A DNA stretch of 6,421 nucleotides from Chitinophaga pinensis (GTDB taxonomy: Bacteria > Bacteroidota > Bacteroidia > UKL13-3), in assembly GCA_945875195.1 (NCBI GenBank), contig CAMCJW010000174.1, positions 1-6,421 of the forward strand, given 5' to 3'. This document shows positions 1 through 6,421 of the stretch, piece after piece. A program made the position numbers and the translations under genes. Each line of letters begins with the position of its first letter. The first letter of the stretch is position 1. The notes beneath the pieces are model-generated. The model made no database searches, was not told the DNA's origin, and saw only the letters and a program-made list of their open reading frames with translations.

Positions 1-2769
1 AGCATGAGTTGATAAAGCGGCCGGGTCTTCTTTTAAATGTTTAGGTGTAAAAGCATCGTTCCTATAAAAGGTAGTTGCAATGGTATACCAAGCTAAATTA
101 GCGCGTTTAAAGCCATATTCTAACTTGTTCAATGATAATCCTTCTGGAAAATTATCTGGTTGTCCTTGCGGTGTGCTTGCCAATGCCCATGAATTACCCA
201 TGCGCAAATCAAACGGCGTTTCTGCCCCTTCAAAGTCGTCGAGGTAAGCTGTTCCGGTTTGACCCAATGATTTTTGTACGCCTGGAATCAAGCGCGCATA
301 TTCACCCGAGATGGTAATATTCGACATTTCCTTTGTTTCAATAAAAGGAAGCTTGTCTATCATTTTGGTTAAAAACCTCGATTGCTTGGTATAGGTTCCA
401 TCAAAACCAATAATCATATTGGAAATAGGTTCTTCACCAATATTAACCTTAGGTGTTAAAGGTTTTTCATTTAAATACATAAATGTTGAACCCAATATTA
501 AATCTGGACTGTACTTATAATCGAACCTTGCGCCCAATAGGTTCTTTTGCTGAATTTGGAACAGGTTATTGCTTTCTGATGAAACCTTAATAACTGCGCC
601 AGAATTGAGCAATGCCGTATTCACAATTTTTACCCTGCCCAAATTATAATCAACTATGTAATCAGAATTTTCTGTTAAGGGTGCGCCATTGGAGGTAACC
701 CTAACCGAACCTCTTGGCACATTGGTTGAACCCAATGAAATTTCATTGGTGTTGGATCCTTGAAAGGTTCCTCTTAAGAAAAATTTATTGAATTGGGGTT
801 GCTGAATAGCAGAAAATCTGGTTGAATCATACAAGGCAAAAAAGCAATAATAACTCGCTAATTCTGGGTCGGTCACAAATTTTGCTTGCAGGTATTTTCC
901 AAAAGGCTCAACCATTGGAAGGAATACCCTACCTGTTTGCGAGTTTACAGTAACACCTTCTACAAAGTCGAACAAACCATCCGAAACTGCCTCCAATTGT
1001 GTGTTCATTCTATCTACGTTGAACACACTTATTAAAGGTGTATTGCTTAACAAAGGCTCATTCTTTACGGGCAAATAACTCAAGTCGGATCCACTTGGGT
1101 CATCTGCATAAACTAAGTTCAATTTGAATTCCTTTGATTGTATTTGAAACGAGCCTAATGAATATACATTCTTCATCATCAAGTCCCAAATTGGCAGGTC
1201 GGGTCTAAGACTTGGGCCTTTCAACATTTTTAAAAACAGCACCTCTGGGTTCACTGTATTTCTTGGAATATCCTGACTAAAATCTCCTACTTTAAATGGA
1301 ACGCCATTCACCGTTCCTTCAAAAGCTACTGATAAAACATCATCATTATTTAGGGCTTGGTTCAAACTGATATAACCTAAACGCGCGTTAAAAGAGTATT
1401 CATTTGGACCTAATTGACGGGCGAAATTTACGACTTGGTATTGTGAAATGGGCTTAAGGCCTGTTATCGGAAAATCTTCTGATAGCTTGTTTTCAATTTG
1501 ATAACTGGCCCTAAATTTTGCAGCATCGGCGGCATTGCCAAAACCATTTAGGTAGGTTTGAGGATTATTGGCATCATATAAATTATTGACGCCGCTCCCA
1601 ACCTGAGCACCGGTGTTTACAGTCCAATATTTGTTGTCTCTATGAACGCTTTCGCCCATATCCGAGAAGGAAACAATATCTCTTGATTGTTCAAAAGAAC
1701 CACTTCTATTGGTTACCCAAGCCTCTACACGCGTAATAACAACGGGTGATCCAACAAATGGCAGGTTTTTTAACCAAGCCTCATAATTGTCTCTAAAATA
1801 ATGCGCCAAGAAATAATGGCGGTTCATATCATAGTTATCAGATTGGATATTAAAAGGGGTGGTGGTGGTTCCGCCTGCTAACTCAGTTTCTTGCGTTTTA
1901 CCACGTTGTTGGGTCACCACTCCAGTTACGGTAAGTTTGCCAAACTGCATGGTAGTTTTTACACCAAACAAGCTTTGGCTACCTTGGATCAAACTTGAGT
2001 TTAAAGGTAAACTCACATTTCCCAATTCTATTTTTTTAATGATATCATCTTCCTTACCAGAAAAATCGAGTTTCATTTGGTTCTCAAATTCAAAGGTAGC
2101 TTCGGTATCGTAATTCATATTTACCTTCAGCTTATCTCCAACTTGCCCCGATACATTTAATTGAATCTTTTGTTTAAAATCGAACTGCCCAGTTTTTTGT
2201 TGGCGCAAACTAAAAGCAGGGTTTTCTACCTTGTTAAAATTACCCGCAAATATTACTTCCGCAGTACCTCTGGGCCTAATATCTATGATTCCGTTACCAA
2301 AAATTTTGTCGACTACTTTATTGCCAATATTCAATTGAGGCAAAATGCCATTTCCTTTGGCAAAATTTTGAGCTTGGGCACGCTGCCTAAAGTAATCACC
2401 ATTATTTTTTGCTCCTTCTTGTTTTATTTGATCTACAATAGAACTTGAAGAAGGCAGTTTATAATCGAGTTCGCCAATTTTGGAAGAACGGTCGTAACGG
2501 TATTTTTCTGAATCTAGGGAGTATTTGTCCTTTATATTCGAAGGATCAGATAAATCTAAAGGATGTTTTTTACCATCGTTTTCGTATGGCTTTTTATCTT
2601 TAATAGGATATTTTAGTTTTGGCTTAACACCTGTGCTATCTGGAGGAGCAGGGGAAAACTCCCTTCTTCTGTGAGGGGCAGAATGGGGTGTAGCATTCCA
2701 CACCAATGACAACACAAAGGTGAACAAGAGAATGAAACGGAGATATTTTATTTTTGAGCTACGAAACAA
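1..2769 (-). CDS. sprA: SprA, T9SS outer-membrane translocon / gliding motility protein (N-terminal 923 codons, 3' end outside window)
   Basis: SprA forms the very large outer-membrane beta-barrel through which T9SS cargo leaves the periplasm; family members are about 2,400 residues, so well under half is present. The frame is open without a stop from 2769 to the window edge. Residues 1-26 look like a signal peptide (basic n-region, then a hydrophobic stretch RFILLFTFVLSLVW). Family-like segments are IIDIRPRG near 161-168, MNYDTEATFEFENQMKLDF from 218, GNVSLPLNSSLIQGSQSLFG from 250, RVFLPMVEPFG at 614-624 and TAYLDDFEGAETPFDLR near 840-856, as recalled for SprA_N-type regions. The gene follows ruvA by 16 nt and is probably co-transcribed with it. 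The start chosen is TTG at 2769, the first usable codon after an in-frame TAA at 2781-2779; no in-frame ATG occurs before about codon 218. An out-of-frame ATG at 2786 is an alternative start if one A is missing (see separate entry). Identity is secure; the exact start is not. Confidence 0.95.
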   Translation of the reverse strand, partial: MFRSSKIKYLRFILLFTFVLSLVWNATPHSAPHRRREFSPAPPDSTGVKPKLKYPIKDKKPYENDGKKHPLDLSDPSNIKDKYSLDSEKYRYDRSSKIGELDYKLPSSSSIVDQIKQEGAKNNGDYFRQRAQAQNFAKGNGILPQLNIGNKVVDKIFGNGIIDIRPRGTAEVIFAGNFNKVENPAFSLRQQKTGQFDFKQKIQLNVSGQVGDKLKVNMNYDTEATFEFENQMKLDFSGKEDDIIKKIELGNVSLPLNSSLIQGSQSLFGVKTTMQFGKLTVTGVVTQQRGKTQETELAGGTTTTPFNIQSDNYDMNRHYFLAHYFRDNYEAWLKNLPFVGSPVVITRVEAWVTNRSGSFEQSRDIVSFSDMGESVHRDNKYWTVNTGAQVGSGVNNLYDANNPQTYLNGFGNAADAAKFRASYQIENKLSEDFPITGLKPISQYQVVNFARQLGPNEYSFNARLGYISLNQALNNDDVLSVAFEGTVNGVPFKVGDFSQDIPRNTVNPEVLFLKMLKGPSLRPDLPIWDLMMKNVYSLGSFQIQSKEFKLNLVYADDPSGSDLSYLPVKNEPLLSNTPLISVFNVDRMNTQLEAVSDGLFDFVEGVTVNSQTGRVFLPMVEPFGKYLQAKFVTDPELASYYCFFALYDSTRFSAIQQPQFNKFFLRGTFQGSNTNEISLGSTNVPRGSVRVTSNGAPLTENSDYIVDYNLGRVKIVNTALLNSGAVIKVSSESNNLFQIQQKNLLGARFDYKYSPDLILGSTFMYLNEKPLTPKVNIGEEPISNMIIGFDGTYTKQSRFLTKMIDKLPFIETKEMSNITISGEYARLIPGVQKSLGQTGTAYLDDFEGAETPFDLRMGNSWALASTPQGQPDNFPEGLSLNKLEYGFKRANLAWYTIATTFYRNDAFTPKHLKEDPAALSTHA

Positions 2770-2788
2770 TGTAGAGGTTTATCCATCA
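2751..2788 (-). other. ruvA stop / candidate sprA ATG overlap (TGATG) and A5 run
   Basis: On the minus strand the ruvA TGA (2788-2786) overlaps an ATG (2786-2784), the classic TGATG coupling arrangement. That ATG opens a short frame, MDKPLHCFVAQK, which hits TAA right after a run of five A (2755-2751). Adding one A to the run would join this frame to sprA as MDKPLHCFVAQKIKYLRF followed by the hydrophobic signal sequence. The site is therefore either a non-start with sprA beginning at TTG 2769, a homopolymer sequencing error, or a slippage-prone on/off position. The sequence alone cannot decide. Confidence 0.45.
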
Positions 2789-3370
2789 AAGAGTTTTAAG
2801 GGTTAATTTTACCAGTTGCTCAACGCTAGAATCTGGATTTTGTTGTTTTATTTTATTCAGACCTTTTTCGGCCTCTACTTTGCTAAAGCCAAGCATAACC
2901 AATGCCGATAAGGCTTCATCGTATGCTGGGGAACTAAATTGGGCAGAATAAACTTGGTCTGGCGATTCTACTTTCTTCAATTTATCTTGTAAATCTATCA
3001 CCATTCTTTGAGCCGTTTTGGGCCCAATTCCTTTGATAGTTTTCAATAAATTCCAATTGCCATTGATTATTGCCAACTTAATTTCGGCAGGTTTTAGGCT
3101 GCTTAATATCATACGGGCGGTATTGGTTCCAATGCCGCTAACCATAATCAATTGTTGAAATAACAATCTTTCTTCCTCATCGGCAAACCCGTAAAGCGTG
3201 TGGCTATCTTCCTTAATTGAAAGGTGTGTCAATAGTTTGAGCGATTCTGCCTCGCCAATTTTGCCGTAGGTATTGAGCGAAATTTGTATGCTATATCCAA
3301 TACCTCCGCAATCTATTATTAAATAGGTTGGGGTTCTTTGGGTTACTTTTCCTTGAATATGAGCGATCAC
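2786..3370 (-). CDS. ruvA: Holliday junction branch migration complex subunit RuvA
   Basis: RuvA binds four-way DNA junctions as a tetramer and loads the RuvB motor, which drives branch migration before RuvC cleavage; it acts in the cytoplasm in recombination and repair. The product from the GTG start is 194 residues, the usual family length, and opens with the family-typical MIAHIQGKV. Order: N-terminal OB-fold (about 1-62, ending near LYGFADEEE), a domain with two helix-hairpin-helix motifs (VSGIGTNTA near 77-85 and IKGIGPKTAQRM near 112-123) that contact DNA backbone, a linker, and the C-terminal RuvB-binding three-helix domain (YDEALSALVMLGF, about 150-162). An in-frame ATG at 3469 would add 33 residues (beginning MKCFFQKKACENP) with no resemblance to RuvA, so GTG at 3370 is preferred. 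sprA follows after 16 nt. No truncation or missing motif is seen. Confidence 0.96.
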   Translation of the reverse strand: MIAHIQGKVTQRTPTYLIIDCGGIGYSIQISLNTYGKIGEAESLKLLTHLSIKEDSHTLYGFADEEERLLFQQLIMVSGIGTNTARMILSSLKPAEIKLAIINGNWNLLKTIKGIGPKTAQRMVIDLQDKLKKVESPDQVYSAQFSSPAYDEALSALVMLGFSKVEAEKGLNKIKQQNPDSSVEQLVKLTLKTL

Positions 3371-3508
3371 AGTATTTATTATTAAGCCGGCATGCAAAAT
3401 AAGAAAACTTTTCAATTTTGCGCACTTCAAAGGATTTTCGCAAGCTTTTTTTTGAAAAAAACATTTCAATTGATTTTTTTGTAATTCGATCGAACAGCCA
3501 TACCGACT

Positions 3509-3516
3509 TAAATTTG
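3509..3516 (+). promoter_or_regulatory. Candidate -7 promoter box (TAAATTTG) for the protease gene
   Basis: TAAATTTG fits the Bacteroidota -7 consensus TAnnTTTG. It lies in the 271-nt divergent region 3371-3641 and would give a 5' leader of roughly 120 nt before the ATG at 3642. The nearest upstream TTTG (3478-3481) is 27 nt away, longer than the usual spacing of about 19-21 nt, so the -33 element is poor. The rest of the intergenic region is AT-rich, with T and A runs around 3576-3600, and holds no gene that I can support. Confidence 0.3.
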
Positions 3517-3532
3517 ATTTTCGGTTATTTTT

Positions 3533-3558
3533 ATAACATTAGATTAAATAAATGTTAT
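3533..3558. repeat. 8-bp inverted repeat in divergent intergenic region
   Basis: ATAACATT (3533-3540) and AATGTTAT (3551-3558) are perfect inverted copies separated by a 10-nt AT-rich spacer; the arm centres are 18 nt apart. It sits just downstream of the candidate -7 box, so it could be an operator for a dimeric regulator or a weak hairpin in the leader. In such AT-rich DNA an 8-bp match can also arise by chance. It is not a terminator: no GC-rich stem is present. Confidence 0.35.
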
Positions 3559-3641
3559 GTAAAGTGCAGTTATTCATTTTTTTATTTTACTTTTAAAAAA
3601 ATTATCATTACTCATTTTTAAAATTAATCAAACCAAAAGCC

Positions 3642-6167
3642 ATGAAAAAAATTTACTTCTTCTTCATTTTAATGGCAGGATTTTCTTTCAATCCATTAAA
3701 AGCTCAATTGACTGTAGACACCACCGGATTAATGGAGGCCTATCTACAGTCCGAATACATTTTTGAAGGTGTCGTTGTCTCACAGTGCACTTATGAGGAT
3801 GTTGGTAACAATATTTATACAACAAATATTATTCAAATCTCGAAAATTGTTAAAGGAAATTTGACTTGTGGAACGGTTGCTATAGTAACCATGGGAGGAA
3901 CTAACGATGATGGAAGTAATTTAACCGTGGACCATCAAATTCAATATAATGTTGGTGTAGTAGGAATGTTCATGTGTAATAACATAACTTATCCTTATAC
4001 AGCGTGTGATGCTACTCCAACAAATGCCCAGCCATTAATGCTTACCTATGGCGAATATGGCTCTTTTGAATATTTGTTTGACTTAGTTAATAATGAAGTT
4101 GTGGGATTTAATTCGCAGTTTCCAACTCTTCAATCATTTTATGAATTTCTTGTTTCAATTGGAATTAATATTGTTAATTGTAATGCGTCTATTATTGAGA
4201 ATATACAGGCTCGAAAAAATATAAAGTTCATTCCTAATAATAATATCGTCGTAAGACGGCCTCAAAAACAATCAGAGGCTGATAAAAAGATATTAAGTAA
4301 TAAATTAGCATTAAACCAAACTTTCACAGTTGCCCATGGAACTAATTTAAATAAGGCAGGTGAAACTATTGAATATCTAATTACAAAAGCAAACTTATCT
4401 GGTTCTGGTAGTAATCAATTTTATGATATTGATATTAGTGTAAAGTCGAATGTAAACACTACTTATTTAGACGGAGTTTCCTTTCGATTAAAGTATAACC
4501 CCAGTACCTTTGGAACGAATATAAATAGTACAATTACAAAAACGCTTAGTTCAAGTCTCACTTCGTATTATGATTATGTGAGTTCATACGACTTTAATGA
4601 TTCTATTCTACAAGTTACAATTTCTGGCTTTTCATCAGTACCTAACAGAGTTATACTTACCAATGCGAATTTGAAAATTATTAATATTCAAATTCCAGTT
4701 ACTAACTGCAAGTATTTTCCTAATATTAAAATTGATACCTTTGATAATGCACGTTTATTTACAATCTTTGCATTAGCTAGTAATACTCCCTCAAGTGGCC
4801 CATACTATTTGTATAGTAATTACATTACAGGAGCATTTCGTAAAGGAGTAGTATGTGATCCTGTAGTAACTAGCATTTCTCCCGATTCTATTGCTGGAGG
4901 AATAAAGGCTCAATATACTATTTATGGTAATTATTTTGGAGATATAAAAGGCAAAGTATATATGACTCCTGCTGATATTACTGATTCTTCTTTTATTGCA
5001 TTAGATAAATATGATTATACGTGGAGTGATAACCAAATTGTTGTAACTATTCCTGCCTTCGCTGATTCAGCATATTATGATGGTGGTGCATACAAAAAAG
5101 GTACTGTGGGTTCGGGAAATATAAAAATTGTTGATGCATATGGCAATATTTATATACCTATCTCTTCTCCATCAGAACCATCAAAAATTCAGGTTAAATA
5201 TGTCGTTTGGAATCAATCAAAAGGCTCAGGAACAAGTAGATATAAAAACAATGAGTTTTTGTATTCGGCAAATTCAGACGGTAAATATCACTTTAAGTTG
5301 GCTAGTAATATAACTGATGCAGGAATGATAAATTGTATCAAAGCTGCATTTCGAAGGTGGAGTTGTAGCACAGGAGTACCTTTTATTTTGGATGCTGGAA
5401 CTTCAAATAATGGAATAGATTCTGATGGTGTTAATATTATTACATTAGCCACATATCCTTCTGGAAGCCATCAAATAGCAACAGCTTTTATTCGTTCCTC
5501 ACTTTCCTGTTCAACTTCGCCAACTGTATCATTCCCCACTGCTGAATTGGATATAACAATAAATAATGCATATATAAATGATTTTCAATATGACACAACT
5601 GGAAACAATAATATTAACGCAGGTAAATATGATTTTTTTAGTATTATTTTACATGAACTAGGTCATTGTCATTTATTGGGTCACGTAAATAATCCGAATG
5701 ATTTGATGTACAGAGCACAAACCTTAGGTGCCTTTAATGCGGTTTATAGAAAATTGAATTTTACGGGCTATAATTTACAAGCAGCAGATTACATAGTTGC
5801 TAATAGCCAAATAACATCTAATGGCATCAGTTGTCAATATAATTTACCTATAAGCATACAACCAATTAATTGCAGAAACACAACCTTGGGAATTGCTTCT
5901 CAAATGCAATTAGGTGACAACATTATCATTTATCCAAACCCTTTTCAGGATTTAATTCAATTTGATTTTAACTCTAAAATAAAACAAACCTGTGAAATAA
6001 CTATTTATGATAAATTAGGACAATCAGTTTATGCAGGGAATAAGGGCGTTTTCAAAGGTGATAACACCTTTACAATTTCTGAATTAGGTTTAAAAGATGG
6101 TATTTATTTTGTTACAGTTAAAACTGAGAATAAAACATATTCAATCAAAATGTTATGCATAAGGTAA
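3642..6167 (+). CDS. Secreted multidomain matrixin-like zinc metalloprotease with T9SS type A sorting domain
   Basis: A predicted extracellular or cell-surface zinc endopeptidase of 841 residues; its substrate is unknown. Residues 1-21 are a Sec signal peptide (MKKIYFFFIL..., cleavage likely after LKA, leaving Gln22). Residues about 35-115 (FEGVVVSQ, QISKIVKGNLTCGTV) resemble NTR/TIMP-like OB domains. About 225-400 may be a cohesin-like beta-sandwich. About 405-505 (VVTSISPDSIAGG, IYGNYFGD) is an IPT/TIG immunoglobulin-like domain. About 515-715 is the matrixin domain: helix IKAAFRRWS (566-574), strand ELDITINN, zinc site HELGHCHLLGH (671-681; ligands His671, His675, His681, catalytic Glu672) and Met-turn DLMY, with Met689 eight residues after the last His as in matrixins. 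The Gly normal at the eighth motif position is Leu678. About 761-841 is the T9SS type A domain (IIYPNPFQD, DGIYFVTVKT), implying export through a SprA translocon and removal of the tail. The ATG follows an A-rich leader. The gene looks more AT-rich than sprA. Protease and sorting calls are firm; the NTR-like and cohesin-like calls are tentative. Confidence 0.92.
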   Translation: MKKIYFFFILMAGFSFNPLKAQLTVDTTGLMEAYLQSEYIFEGVVVSQCTYEDVGNNIYTTNIIQISKIVKGNLTCGTVAIVTMGGTNDDGSNLTVDHQIQYNVGVVGMFMCNNITYPYTACDATPTNAQPLMLTYGEYGSFEYLFDLVNNEVVGFNSQFPTLQSFYEFLVSIGINIVNCNASIIENIQARKNIKFIPNNNIVVRRPQKQSEADKKILSNKLALNQTFTVAHGTNLNKAGETIEYLITKANLSGSGSNQFYDIDISVKSNVNTTYLDGVSFRLKYNPSTFGTNINSTITKTLSSSLTSYYDYVSSYDFNDSILQVTISGFSSVPNRVILTNANLKIINIQIPVTNCKYFPNIKIDTFDNARLFTIFALASNTPSSGPYYLYSNYITGAFRKGVVCDPVVTSISPDSIAGGIKAQYTIYGNYFGDIKGKVYMTPADITDSSFIALDKYDYTWSDNQIVVTIPAFADSAYYDGGAYKKGTVGSGNIKIVDAYGNIYIPISSPSEPSKIQVKYVVWNQSKGSGTSRYKNNEFLYSANSDGKYHFKLASNITDAGMINCIKAAFRRWSCSTGVPFILDAGTSNNGIDSDGVNIITLATYPSGSHQIATAFIRSSLSCSTSPTVSFPTAELDITINNAYINDFQYDTTGNNNINAGKYDFFSIILHELGHCHLLGHVNNPNDLMYRAQTLGAFNAVYRKLNFTGYNLQAADYIVANSQITSNGISCQYNLPISIQPINCRNTTLGIASQMQLGDNIIIYPNPFQDLIQFDFNSKIKQTCEITIYDKLGQSVYAGNKGVFKGDNTFTISELGLKDGIYFVTVKTENKTYSIKMLCIR

Positions 6168-6421
6168 TTTGGTATATCCTAGTCATGCTTGTAATTGGTT
6201 CTTGTGGGAGCCAATTACAAGCAACCAAAGAACAAGATAAATCTATCAATATAAATGATCGTGCGCCTTTTTGTAAAATACCTTTAAATATTGGTGCTGA
6301 TTCACTTTCAAAATTAATTCAATATGAAACTGAGGTAAGATTTAAAGATGATTATCGATTTAATACATATGACAGATTTGCAATTAATAAATATAACGAA
6401 TGCCTGAAAAATGGGATCAAA
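6155..6421 (+). CDS. Predicted lipoprotein of unknown function (N-terminal 89 codons, 3' end outside window)
   Basis: The frame is open from ATG 6155 to the window edge and encodes MHKVIWYILVMLVIGSC followed by GSQLQATKEQDKS. This is a lipoprotein signal peptide: one basic residue near the start, a hydrophobic core, and lipobox IGSC with Cys17 as the expected lipidated residue. The mature part seen (72 residues after the Cys) is polar and soluble-looking (YETEVRFKDDYRFNTYDRFA), and I recognise no family. The start lies 13 nt inside the protease gene, in another frame, so the two are very likely co-transcribed and translationally coupled. An inner ATG at 6185 would leave too short a signal sequence. 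A strong inverted repeat covers codons 11-23. By position it could be a surface partner, inhibitor or immunity-like protein for the protease, but nothing in its sequence shows this. Confidence 0.8.
   Translation, partial: MHKVIWYILVMLVIGSCGSQLQATKEQDKSININDRAPFCKIPLNIGADSLSKLIQYETEVRFKDDYRFNTYDRFAINKYNECLKNGIK
6186..6223 (+). repeat. 13-bp perfect inverted repeat / strong potential RNA hairpin
   Basis: TGCTTGTAATTGG (6186-6198) pairs perfectly with CCAATTACAAGCA (6211-6223). In RNA the stem can extend inward by four more pairs (U-G, U-A, C-G, U-G) to a UGUG tetraloop at 6203-6206, for 17 pairs in all. It starts 19 nt after the protease stop and lies in the signal-peptide codons of the lipoprotein. 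No T-run follows on either strand, so it does not fit an intrinsic terminator. It could protect or process the 3' end of the protease message, or reduce translation of the downstream gene. Confidence 0.75.

Noticed and set aside
132..2448. Short plus-strand open frames at 132-317, 1859-2113 and 2161-2448
   Set aside because: All lie antisense inside the long, family-recognisable sprA frame and encode no recognisable protein.
3395..3431. Possible minus-strand ruvA promoter: TTATTTTG at 3402-3395 with TTTG at 3431-3428
   Set aside because: The -7 box mismatches TAnnTTTG at the A, and the 25-nt spacing is too long; no exact match exists on this strand in the region.
3418..3621. Plus-strand 67-codon open frame between ruvA and the protease gene
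   Set aside because: Low-complexity AT-rich translation (many F, I, N, K, Y) in a promoter region, with no signal peptide or family resemblance.
5128..5313. Plus-strand 61-codon open frame inside the protease gene
   Set aside because: Out-of-frame shadow within a well-supported coding sequence.
6186..6223. The strong inverted repeat as an intrinsic terminator for the protease gene
   Set aside because: No T-run follows the stem on either strand, and the lipoprotein frame continues through it.

Overview
The window looks like chromosomal DNA of a gliding and/or type IX secretion (T9SS) member of the Bacteroidota. The evidence is a long SprA-type frame, a secreted protein ending in a T9SS type A sorting domain, A-rich translation starts without a clear Shine-Dalgarno sequence, and low GC. 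The sequence does not allow a genus call.

Minus strand, 3370 to 1: ruvA (Holliday-junction branch-migration subunit) is followed after 16 nt by the first 923 codons of sprA, which runs off the left edge. SprA is the giant outer-membrane translocon of the T9SS. The order ruvA-sprA is known from Flavobacterium. The sprA start is unusual. The open frame begins at a TTG, while an ATG overlapping the ruvA stop (TGATG) is out of frame by one base at a run of five A.

Positions 3371-3641 are an AT-rich divergent intergenic region. It holds a Bacteroidota-like -7 box (TAAATTTG) and an 8-bp inverted repeat.

Plus strand, 3642 to 6421: an 841-residue secreted multidomain metalloprotease. It has a signal peptide, a probable NTR/TIMP-like OB domain, a probable cohesin-like beta-sandwich, an IPT/TIG domain, a matrixin-type zinc protease domain and a T9SS type A C-terminal domain. 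Its end overlaps by 13 nt the start of an unrecognised lipoprotein gene that runs off the right edge. A 13-bp perfect inverted repeat, extendable to a 17-pair hairpin, lies in the lipoprotein signal-peptide codons.

The window therefore puts part of an export machine (SprA) back to back with a predicted cargo of that machine (the protease), plus a tightly coupled lipoprotein that may be its surface partner. The last two links are inferences from position. No RNA genes, mobile elements or CRISPR arrays were seen.
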